A stretch of DNA of 64,000 nt from positions 32,777 to 96,776 of the forward strand of contig NZ_JMTB01000105.1 of NCBI RefSeq assembly GCF_000734965.1, written 5' to 3'. A program made the position numbers and the translations under genes. Below, in pieces: positions 44,797 through 52,153 of this stretch. Origin of the DNA: Trabulsiella guamensis ATCC 49490 (GTDB lineage: Bacteria > Pseudomonadota > Gammaproteobacteria > Enterobacterales > Enterobacteriaceae). Each line of letters begins with the position of its first letter. Within the stretch, counting starts at the first letter, position 1. The notes under the pieces are model-generated. The model saw only the letters and a list, made by a program, of their open reading frames with translations, was not told the origin of the DNA and made no database searches.

Positions 44797-44880
44797 CTAT
44801 GACTCGGGGTGCCCTTCACACGTGAAGGCTGAGAAAGACCCGTACCACCTGATCTGGATAATGCCAGCGTAGGGAAGTCA
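44797..44880 (+). promoter_or_regulatory. TPP riboswitch of thiM, right copy (attR)
   Basis: A complete thi-box aptamer with GACTCGGGG, the P3 hairpin (CCTTCA/TGAAGG), CTGAGA, ACCCG, ACCTGATCTGG and GCGTAGGGAAGTC, so P1 (GACT/AGTC) is intact. The P3 loop and one base before ACCCG differ from the left copy, yet pairing is kept. If the crossover lies in the 37-bp core, the 5' half comes from the element and the 3' half from the host. It should repress thiM translation when TPP is bound. Confidence 0.93.
44838..44874 (+). repeat. Attachment-site core repeat, right
   Basis: 37 bp identical to 27731-27767. The element spans about 17,107 bases from one copy to the other. Confidence 0.85.
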
Positions 44881-44884
44881 GAGA

Positions 44885-44909
44885 CCTGCCCGGTCATCGC
44901 TTCTTCACG
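44885..44909 (+). repeat. thiM expression-platform arm of the inverted repeat
   Basis: Host segment between the aptamer and the thiM ribosome site (GGCAGGAG at 44913-44920). It pairs perfectly with 44713-44737 if both are in one transcript, enclosing the riboswitch. Confidence 0.75.
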
Positions 44910-44927
44910 ACCTGGCAGGAGCATACC

Positions 44928-45716
44928 ATGCCATCTGACCTGCTTAGTCCGGCGCACATCGCGCAGTCCTTACACTCGTTCCGCACCCGTTCTCCGCTCG
45001 TGCATTGCATGACCAACGATGTCGTTCAGACGTTTACCGCTAACGTCCTGCTGGCGCTCGGCGCGTCACCGGCGATGGTCATTGATCCTGACGAAGCTGC
45101 TGAGTTTGCGGCTGTCGCGGATGCATTGCTGATTAATGTCGGCACCTTAACAACGGATCGCGCAGTGTCGATGCAGGCGGCGATCGACAGCGCCGTTAAG
45201 GCGGGAAAACCCTGGACGCTGGATCCGGTCGCGGTCGGCGCGCTGTCGTTGCGTACCCGCTTTTGCCTGCAGCACATGAGCCAGCAGCCTGCCGCTATTC
45301 GCGGCAATGCCTCTGAAATTATGGCGCTCGCCGGAATGAGCCGGGGAGGGCGTGGCGTCGATACTACCGATACAGCCGCCGCCGCTGTCCCGGCAGCGCA
45401 GAAACTGGCGCAGCAGAGTGGGGCGATTGTTGCTGTCACCGGGGAAACGGATTATGTCACTGATGGCGAGCGAACCCTTGCGGTGGCGGGAGGGTCTCCA
45501 CTGATGACTCGCGTGGTCGGCACCGGTTGCGCGCTGTCAGCAGTGGTCGCTGCGTTTTGTGCTTTGCCGGGCGATAGAGTGGTCAATGTGGCTTCCGCCT
45601 GCGGTGTGATGAAACAGGCGGGCGAAATTGCTGCGCGAAATGGCAATGGACCGGGGGCATTCGAACCCGCCTTTCTCGATGCACTGTATGCGCTCAGCGG
45701 GGAGGCACAGAAATGA
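44928..45716 (+). CDS. thiM: Hydroxyethylthiazole kinase
   Basis: This 262-residue ribokinase-fold enzyme phosphorylates 4-methyl-5-(2-hydroxyethyl)thiazole in thiamine salvage. Visible motifs are [28 protein letters not shown] at the N-terminus, [11 protein letters not shown] near residue 123 and [17 protein letters not shown] near 195, with the catalytic cysteine. The start has a GGAG site inside the riboswitch expression platform. Its stop overlaps thiD (ATGA). The presumed native promoter is now 17 kb away. Confidence 0.95.
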   Translation: MPSDLLSPAHIAQSLHSFRTRSPLVHCMTNDVVQTFTANVLLALGASPAMVIDPDEAAEFAAVADALLINVGTLTTDRAVSMQAAIDSAVKAGKPWTLDPVAVGALSLRTRFCLQHMSQQPAAIRGNASEIMALAGMSRGGRGVDTTDTAAAAVPAAQKLAQQSGAIVAVTGETDYVTDGERTLAVAGGSPLMTRVVGTGCALSAVVAAFCALPGDRVVNVASACGVMKQAGEIAARNGNGPGAFEPAFLDALYALSGEAQK

Positions 45717-46513
45717 AACGTATTAATGCTCTGACCATTGCCGGAACAGACCCGACCGGGGGCGCAGGCATTCAGGCTGATCTGAAAACCTTTTCGGCGC
45801 TCGGCGCATATGGCTGCGCGGTGATCACCGCGCTGGTGGCGCAAAATACCCTCGGCGTGCAGTCGGTCTATCGTATTGAACCGGATTTTGTCGCCGCGCA
45901 ACTCGATTCGGTGTTCAGCGATGTGCGCATCGATACCACCAAAATTGGCATGCTGGCGGAGACGGATATCGTCGAAGCGGTGGCGGAGCGACTGCATCGC
46001 TACCGCATTCAGAATGTGGTGCTCGATACCGTCATGCTGGCGAAGAGCGGTGATCCGTTGCTGTCCCCGTCAGCGGTCGAGAGCCTGCGCAAACATCTGC
46101 TGCCGCAGGTGTCGCTGATCACGCCAAACCTGCCGGAAGCGGCGGCGCTACTGGATGCGCCGCATGCGCAGAATGAGCGGGAAATGCTCGAACAAGGGCG
46201 GGCATTACTTGCGCTGGGTTGCGAGGCGGTACTGATGAAGGGCGGGCATCTGGACGATGCGGAAAGCCCGGACTGGCTGTTTACCGCCACAGGCGAACAG
46301 CGGTTTACCACGCCGCGCGTACCGACGAAAAACACCCACGGCACCGGCTGCACCTTGTCGGCGGCGCTGGCGGCGCTGCGCCCGCGGCACAATAACTGGC
46401 TTGAGACCGTTCCGGAGGCGAAAGCGTGGCTGTCGGCAGCGCTGGCGCAGGCGGATTCTCTGGAAGTGGGACATGGAATTGGTCCGGTGCATCACTTTCA
46501 TGCGTGGTGGTAG
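45713..46513 (+). CDS. thiD: HMP/HMP-P kinase ThiD
   Basis: This 266-residue ribokinase-fold enzyme phosphorylates hydroxymethylpyrimidine and its phosphate for thiamine synthesis. It starts with the typical [22 protein letters not shown] and ends with the anion-hole motif [15 protein letters not shown] near residue 208. It is translationally coupled to thiM. It has the same length as E. coli ThiD. Confidence 0.95.
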   Translation: MKRINALTIAGTDPTGGAGIQADLKTFSALGAYGCAVITALVAQNTLGVQSVYRIEPDFVAAQLDSVFSDVRIDTTKIGMLAETDIVEAVAERLHRYRIQNVVLDTVMLAKSGDPLLSPSAVESLRKHLLPQVSLITPNLPEAAALLDAPHAQNEREMLEQGRALLALGCEAVLMKGGHLDDAESPDWLFTATGEQRFTTPRVPTKNTHGTGCTLSAALAALRPRHNNWLETVPEAKAWLSAALAQADSLEVGHGIGPVHHFHAWW

Positions 46514-46549
46514 TATACTGGCAGGAGATCACTGTCAGGAAAAGAGTCG

Positions 46550-47296
46550 ATGGAACAAGCGCATACCCGTCTTATTGAGCAACTGAATGAGCGCATCGCC
46601 GCTGCCGACAATATGCCGTTGTACCTGAAATTTGCCGAAACGGTGAAAAATGCGGTTCGCAGCGGCTGGCTTGAACATGGCAATATCCTGCCTGGTGAGC
46701 GCGATCTCAGCCAGTTGACCGGGGTATCGCGCATTACTGTGCGCAAGGCGATGCAGACGCTGGAAGACGAAGGGGTGGTCACCCGTTCACGAGGCTACGG
46801 TACGCAAATCAATAATATTTTTGAATATTCATTGAAAGAGGCGCGCGGGTTTTCTCAGCAGGTGGTATTGCGCGGTAAAAAGCCGGATACGCTGTGGGTC
46901 AACAAGCGCATCGTCGCCTGCCCGGACGAGGTGGCCGTGGAGCTGGCAGTGCCGCCTGGCAGTGAAGTCTTTTTGCTCAAACGTATTCGTTACGTTGATG
47001 AAGACGCGGTATCTATTGAGGAGTCCTGGGTGCCAGCGCCGCTGATTGCTGACCCCGACGCAATTGGCATTTCACTGTACGAGTACTTTCGCAGCCAGAA
47101 CATTTTCCCGCAACGCACGCGCTCGCGGGTCAGCGCCCGCATGCCGGACGCTGAATTTCAGTCACATATCAAAATGGATGACCGGATCCCGGTGCTGGTG
47201 ATTAAACAGGTGGCGCTGGATCAACTGCAACGGCCGATTGAATACAGCATCAGCCACTGCCGCAGCGATCTATACGTTTTCGTGTGCGAGGAGTAA
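46550..47296 (+). CDS. yegW: GntR/HutC-family regulator YegW
   Basis: This 248-residue regulator has an N-terminal GntR winged helix (GNILPGERDLSQLTGVSRIT, residues about 44-63) and a C-terminal UTRA ligand domain. It matches E. coli YegW by position and length. It probably controls the adjacent yegTUV transport and catabolic genes, which it faces; the effector is unknown. Its 3' end overlaps the end of yegV on the other strand by 27 bases. Confidence 0.88.
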   Translation: MEQAHTRLIEQLNERIAAADNMPLYLKFAETVKNAVRSGWLEHGNILPGERDLSQLTGVSRITVRKAMQTLEDEGVVTRSRGYGTQINNIFEYSLKEARGFSQQVVLRGKKPDTLWVNKRIVACPDEVAVELAVPPGSEVFLLKRIRYVDEDAVSIEESWVPAPLIADPDAIGISLYEYFRSQNIFPQRTRSRVSARMPDAEFQSHIKMDDRIPVLVIKQVALDQLQRPIEYSISHCRSDLYVFVCEE

Positions 47297-48235
47297 CTCC
47301 TCGCGCCAGGGCGCGCAGTTGCCGCCACGATGCCCGACAACCCAGGACGCGACCGCATTTCCCAGCCTGACCGCGTCAGGCAATGCCCAGCCTGCCGCCA
47401 GCCCGGCCAGAACACCGCCTGCGTGGCTGTCTCCCGCGCCAATCGTATCGACGACATCCACCGGGAACGCGGCAACGTGTCCCTGCGTCTCTGGTGTGAA
47501 ATACCAGGCGCCATCTTTGTCCTGACGAACAATAACCGGTGCATCATAGCGGGCAAGCCAGGCCTGACCAAAGGCACGGGTCTCTGCCGGTAACTTCGCG
47601 ATTTCCGCGATGATTTCCGCTTCCTGGCGATTGAGCGATACCAGCGGTTTACAGGCCATAATGCGCGCCATCAGTGCCGGAGGAATATCAGCAATGCGCG
47701 GACCAAAGTCGATCAGCGCCGTCATGTCCGTGGTGTTCTCCAGCCAGTTGACCAGCAGCTCGCCGCATGGCGACGCTAACTGATAGCCGGAAAGATAAAC
47801 CAGCCCGCCATCCTGCACTGGTAACGCCTCCAGCCATGCCGGAACCCATTCGTTTTCCACACCGCTGAATGACATAAACGTCCGTTCGCCGTCAGGCTCG
47901 ACCAGCGCCAGGCACCAGCCGTTGTCGCCTGTGGCGTTATCGATCGCGCTGACCAGCCCTTCGCGCGCCAGGTTGTTGCGGATGATTTCGGCCCACACAC
48001 CCTGACCTAGCGGCAGCGCGTTGCAGGCGCTGATTCCCAACCGTTTCAGCGCCACGGCGATGTTTAACGCACAGCCGCCGATGTTCACTCCCTGCTGTTT
48101 AAGCTCGATGTCACAGCCGCGCCAGGGCAGGGCGTAAGCATCAGCGATGACGTCAATCACCGCCGCGCCAATCACCGTGACCGGGCGCTGCTGATCCAGC
48201 GTTCTGAGTTTGTCGGCCAGTCCTGATGCCTTCAT
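47270..48235 (-). CDS. yegV: PfkB-family sugar/nucleoside kinase YegV
   Basis: This 321-residue ribokinase-family kinase has the N-terminal NIGGCALNIAVALKRLG motif near residue 53 and the C-terminal VVDTIGAGDSHAGGVLAGLA motif near 261, with the catalytic aspartate. The start at 48235 has a GGGAGG site and overlaps the yegU stop (ATGA). The substrate is not known; the partners suggest a nucleoside or ribosyl compound. It is the last gene of the yegTUV operon. Confidence 0.9.
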   Translation of the reverse strand: MKASGLADKLRTLDQQRPVTVIGAAVIDVIADAYALPWRGCDIELKQQGVNIGGCALNIAVALKRLGISACNALPLGQGVWAEIIRNNLAREGLVSAIDNATGDNGWCLALVEPDGERTFMSFSGVENEWVPAWLEALPVQDGGLVYLSGYQLASPCGELLVNWLENTTDMTALIDFGPRIADIPPALMARIMACKPLVSLNRQEAEIIAEIAKLPAETRAFGQAWLARYDAPVIVRQDKDGAWYFTPETQGHVAAFPVDVVDTIGAGDSHAGGVLAGLAAGWALPDAVRLGNAVASWVVGHRGGNCAPWREELLLAHENV

Positions 48236-49236
48236 AGTGCCTCCCGTTGCTGACGATACCCCCGCAGCTCGCTGGCATAACGGGTGAAATCCAGATGGTT
48301 TACGCTGTCCAGTTCCGCTTTCAGCGCCGGGTCGATGGCGTCTATACCCTGCAACGCACCGCAAATGGCGGTAGCCATCGCGCCGATAGTGTCAGTATCG
48401 CCGCCGAGATTGGCGCACAATACTGCGCAACGGTTGGGATCAGTCTGCGCCAGCTCCACCATCGCAATGGCACAGGGGACCGACTCAATGGTGCTGGTAC
48501 CCGCGCCGACGAGCTGATAAAGCTGCTCGCTGGCGGATTCCGCGCCATTAGCTTCGCGCACCGTTTTCAGCGCCAGCTCCAGCCGTGCCGCCAGTGAGGC
48601 GCTGAAGGTGGTGACGCGTTTTTCCTGCGCATGACGGGCAATAGCAGGCAGCGCGTCGACAATGTTCTCCCAGCGATCGCCATCAATAGCGCGGGAAATT
48701 GCCCACGCCACCACCACCGCACCCGCAATCGCCAGATCAGACTTATGCGTCGGGCTGGAGGCGAGAGCGATATCATCAATGAAACGATCGAGATCCGCCG
48801 TCGACAACATGCAACCCAGCGGCGAAACACGCATGGCGGCGCCATTAGTGACGCCGTTGTTTTCCAGTGCGCTGACCGGCTGGCCGTCACGAATGGCGCG
48901 TAACGCAATTTTCGACGTCGGGCCAAGCACGTTTTTATTGAACGCGTCAAAACGTTCGGCCCACGCGAGGATGTGACGGCCAATCACATCCGGATCGATC
49001 TGCCCTTCGCATTCCAGCAGCGCATCAGCAAGACACAGCGCCATGGAGGTGTCGTCGGTAAACTCAGCACGTTTGAAATAGCAGGCGGCGCTGTTTTCCG
49101 CAGGCCCGGGGAGAAATCGGTCGATCCAGCCGAAATGCGCTTTCACCCGTGAGCGCGGCCACAGTTCCGATGGCATGCCCATCGCATCCCCTACCGCCTG
49201 GCCATATAAGGCACCGAGAATACGCTCGTATTTCAT
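48232..49236 (-). CDS. yegU: ADP-ribosylglycohydrolase-family protein YegU
   Basis: This 334-residue protein has the hallmarks of the ADP-ribosylglycohydrolase fold: GALYGQAVGDAMGMP at the N-terminus, FTDDTSMALCLADALLE near residue 59 with magnesium-binding T-D-D, and GGDTDTIGAMATAICGALQG near 281. Such enzymes cleave ribosyl bonds. With the nucleoside transporter YegT and kinase YegV it may break down an ADP-ribosyl-like or unusual nucleoside substrate. It overlaps both neighbours by four bases. Confidence 0.9.
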   Translation of the reverse strand: MKYERILGALYGQAVGDAMGMPSELWPRSRVKAHFGWIDRFLPGPAENSAACYFKRAEFTDDTSMALCLADALLECEGQIDPDVIGRHILAWAERFDAFNKNVLGPTSKIALRAIRDGQPVSALENNGVTNGAAMRVSPLGCMLSTADLDRFIDDIALASSPTHKSDLAIAGAVVVAWAISRAIDGDRWENIVDALPAIARHAQEKRVTTFSASLAARLELALKTVREANGAESASEQLYQLVGAGTSTIESVPCAIAMVELAQTDPNRCAVLCANLGGDTDTIGAMATAICGALQGIDAIDPALKAELDSVNHLDFTRYASELRGYRQQREAL

Positions 49237-50516
49237 TTAACTTCCCCTTGTGTTAACGCAATATCGCGGTTGTCTTCATTCACCTTTATGGCAGTGATTT
49301 CTTTATCAGACTCGCGGAACAACAACATAAACAGGACTGCAATCACGGCAATCATCACCGCGCCGAAGGTCCACATGCCCGCCCAGTTAAAGGTCAGTCC
49401 ATTCACCGGTTCTTTGTAGGCGAACATTTTCTCCATCATGACGCCTCCAAGGCGGTAACCAAGCAGGCTGCCGAACCCCTGACAGCAGAGGGTAATCAGT
49501 CCCTGCGCGGCGTTACGCATGGTTACCGGCGCTTTTTTATCGACGTAGATATATGCGGTGACGTAGTAGAAGTCATAGCTCACACCGTGCAGCAGAATGC
49601 CGAGGAACAGCAGGGCGTAAGTGAAGTAATGGTCTGCCCCGCCGTAAATGAAAAACGCGTAGCGAATGGCGGCAGTGATAAGACCAAGTAACAATACCTT
49701 TTTAATACCAAAACGTTTGGTAAAGAAAGGCAGTGCCAGCATAAAAAAGATTTCAGAGAACTGGCCGAGCGTCATCCAGCCGGTGGCGTTTTTCATGCCC
49801 ACTTCGGAGAGATAACCGTTGGCGAAGATGTAGTAAAACGCCAGCGGCATTGCGAAGAGGAAAGAGCAGAAAAAGAAGACCAGGAAGTTCTTGTCGCGCA
49901 ACAGGATCAGCGCGTCGAGCCCCAGCATCACTTTCAGGCTCATTTTACCGGTACTCTTCGGCGGCGTATCCGGCAGGAAGAAGGCGAACACTCCCAGCAG
50001 CGCAGAACTGCCAGCGGTGATCAGCAGCGGAATGCTGGTCGGCGAGATATCGGCATAGCCCAGCATTTCGGGCAGGAAACCGCACACCAGACCGGAACCA
50101 ATCCAGCCAATGGTGCCCATCACGCGTATGCGCGGGAAATCACGCTCGACATCCGGGACGTTAGAAAAGGCGATGCTGTTGGTCAGGGCTATCGTCGGCA
50201 TATAGGTCAGCGAGTAGGCGAGCAACAGCGGGAAAAAGCCTGCAAAAGTGGTTTGCTGCGCGGCGAAATACATCAGAATCGCCCCGGCAAACATCAGTAC
50301 GGCCAGCACTTTTTGCGCCGGGAAAAAGCGGTCGGTCAGCGAGCCGACGAGGATTGGCGACAGGATCGCCGCAATCGCCGTACAGGCATAAGACCAGCCA
50401 ATTTCCCCTGCGCTGAACCCGTTTTTACTCAGCCACAGCCACAGTGGTACAAACCAGGCGCCCCAGATAAACCATTCAACAAACATCATGAACGACAGCT
50501 TTACTGTAGTTTTCAT
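49233..50516 (-). CDS. yegT: Nucleoside transporter YegT (nucleoside:H+ symporter family)
   Basis: This 427-residue membrane protein with 12 helices belongs to the NHS nucleoside:proton symporter branch of the major facilitator superfamily (relatives NupG, XapB). It starts MKTTVKLSFMMFVEWFIWGAWFV, like E. coli YegT, at 50516 with an AAGGA site; the frame is open to 50786 upstream but not coding there. It heads the yegTUV operon and is divergent from fbaB. Confidence 0.9.
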   Translation of the reverse strand: MKTTVKLSFMMFVEWFIWGAWFVPLWLWLSKNGFSAGEIGWSYACTAIAAILSPILVGSLTDRFFPAQKVLAVLMFAGAILMYFAAQQTTFAGFFPLLLAYSLTYMPTIALTNSIAFSNVPDVERDFPRIRVMGTIGWIGSGLVCGFLPEMLGYADISPTSIPLLITAGSSALLGVFAFFLPDTPPKSTGKMSLKVMLGLDALILLRDKNFLVFFFCSFLFAMPLAFYYIFANGYLSEVGMKNATGWMTLGQFSEIFFMLALPFFTKRFGIKKVLLLGLITAAIRYAFFIYGGADHYFTYALLFLGILLHGVSYDFYYVTAYIYVDKKAPVTMRNAAQGLITLCCQGFGSLLGYRLGGVMMEKMFAYKEPVNGLTFNWAGMWTFGAVMIAVIAVLFMLLFRESDKEITAIKVNEDNRDIALTQGEVK

Positions 50517-50768
50517 CGTTAAATCCTTCATGACAGGTAAGGTACGCCTTAACAATACCAACGAATAATACCTTTTAAATACCTTTGATCGGAAAGTTTG
50601 ATCGCTCTCGCAAATTACCTGACCTGAAACGTGACAGCGGATTGTGCTTAAAAACGCCTTGTCGGCTGGCAAAAATGCCCCTGCAGTACCAGGCTTATTC
50701 TGCCCGCGATGGTGCGGGTCAGGACAAACCATTTCCGACGTCATGTCGGAACTTACGGGAGCATCGCT

Positions 50769-51821
50769 ATGACTGATATTGCGCAATTGCTTGGCAAAGA
50801 CGCCGACAGCCTGTTACAGCACCGTTGTATGACCATCTCCGCTGATCAGCTGTATTTGCCGGGTCATGATTACGTTGACCGTGTGATGATTGATAATAAT
50901 CGTCCCCCGGCGGTACTGCGAAATATGCAAACGTTGTATAACACGGGCCGCCTGGCCGGGACAGGTTATCTGTCCATTTTGCCGGTGGATCAGGGCGTGG
51001 AACACTCCGCCGGCGCCTCGTTTGCCGCCAATCCGCTCTATTTTGATCCTAAGAACATTGTCGAGCTGGCGATTGAAGCCGGGTGTAACTGCGTGGCCTC
51101 CACCTATGGCGTGCTGGCGTCGGTGTCCCGCCGCTACGCGCACCGCATTCCTTTCCTGGTGAAGCTTAACCACAACGAAACGCTGAGCTATCCCACCACC
51201 TACGACCAGACCCTCTACGCCAGCGTTGAGCAGGCGTTCAACATGGGCGCGGTAGCGGTAGGGGCGACAATCTATTTCGGCTCTGCCGAGTCGCGTCGCC
51301 AGATTGAAGAGATTTCCGCGGCGTTTGAACGCGCGCACGAACTGGGTATGGTGACTGTACTGTGGGCCTACTTACGTAACCCGGACTTTAAGAAAGACGG
51401 TGTCGATTACCACGTTTCTGCCGATCTGACCGGTCAGGCGAACCATCTGGCGGCTACCATTGGCGCGGATATCGTGAAGCAGAAAATGGCGGAAAATAAT
51501 GGCGGCTATAAAGCGGTAAACTTCGGCTATACCGATGACCGTGTTTACAGCAAGCTGACCAGCGAAAACCCGATCGATCTGGTGCGCTATCAACTGGCGA
51601 ACTGCTATATGGGGCGTGCAGGGCTTATCAACTCCGGTGGCGCGGCCGGTGGTGAAACTGATCTTGCGGACGCGGTACGCACGGCGGTTATCAATAAACG
51701 TGCCGGTGGGATGGGGCTTATCCTCGGCCGTAAAGCGTTTAAAAAATCGATGGCTGACGGCGTTCAGTTGATTAATGCCGTACAGGATGTGTACCTCGAT
51801 ACCAGGGTCACCATCGCCTGA
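50769..51821 (+). CDS. fbaB: Class I fructose-bisphosphate aldolase FbaB
   Basis: This 350-residue Schiff-base (DhnA-type) aldolase cleaves fructose-1,6-bisphosphate in glycolysis and gluconeogenesis. The N-terminal half has [18 protein letters not shown], and the catalytic lysine lies in the [18 protein letters not shown] region near residues 237-254. The start at 50769 has a GGGAG site and gives the E. coli length. It is divergent from yegT. Confidence 0.93.
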   Translation: MTDIAQLLGKDADSLLQHRCMTISADQLYLPGHDYVDRVMIDNNRPPAVLRNMQTLYNTGRLAGTGYLSILPVDQGVEHSAGASFAANPLYFDPKNIVELAIEAGCNCVASTYGVLASVSRRYAHRIPFLVKLNHNETLSYPTTYDQTLYASVEQAFNMGAVAVGATIYFGSAESRRQIEEISAAFERAHELGMVTVLWAYLRNPDFKKDGVDYHVSADLTGQANHLAATIGADIVKQKMAENNGGYKAVNFGYTDDRVYSKLTSENPIDLVRYQLANCYMGRAGLINSGGAAGGETDLADAVRTAVINKRAGGMGLILGRKAFKKSMADGVQLINAVQDVYLDTRVTIA

Positions 51822-51949
51822 TTTTTCTGGCAGTGCCTGGTGGCGCAATGCTGACCGGGCCTGCCGGATTGACGTGACTGTTTGGTGGCGTCATCCGCTC
51901 AGTTTATCGCAGTTGATCCCTCTCACATTCCCTATCTCTTTTGTGAAAA

Positions 51950-52073
51950 ACAAGACGTTCGGGATATAACAGACAACGGGCGTATTAAGTACAGCAAGGC
52001 GCGTATTCATCGCGCGCTCGAGAATATACCGCCAGTTATTTATGAAAAAAAATTGGCCAGAGCTCTTCATTAG
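51950..52073 (+). pseudogene. Possible 3' remnant of an IS3-family transposase gene
   Basis: The frame reads NGRIKYSKARIHRALENIPP followed by VIYEKKLA. This resembles the C-terminal end of IS3-type OrfB transposases, in which R-x-H-x-x-L-x-x-x-PP-x-x-Y/E is common. No start, inverted repeat or remaining transposase was found, so only about 40 residues would be left. It sits beside the chitinase gene. Confidence 0.35.
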
Positions 52074-52117
52074 GCCGGGGACTAAAAACCGGAGGGACGA
52101 CACTTCTGCTGTAAAAA

Positions 52118-52149
52118 AACGGCCACCGTCATGATAACAGGTGGCCGTT
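52118..52149 (-). terminator. Rho-independent terminator of the chitinase gene
   Basis: Ten-base perfect stem AACGGCCACC/GGTGGCCGTT. On the minus strand it is followed by seven T residues just after the stop codon. Confidence 0.85.
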
Positions 52150-52153
52150 GGTA

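Larger units (their letters stand above)
27731..44874. mobile_element. 17.1-kb integrated satellite-like element in the thiM TPP riboswitch
   Basis: The element is bounded by a 37-bp direct repeat lying inside two TPP riboswitch copies, with an integrase next to the left end. It is clearly AT-richer than the flanks. Contents: int and an AbiJ-like gene (rightward), a serine resolvase, a leftward set of about 18 genes with two giant ejection-like proteins, a tail-adaptor-like protein, tiny membrane proteins, a replication-type winged-helix protein and a ribbon-helix-helix-like regulator. No capsid, portal, terminase or lysis enzyme was found. It interrupts the host between rcnB and thiM. I infer a phage satellite or a heavily reduced prophage; the exact class is not one I recognise. 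Confidence 0.85.
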
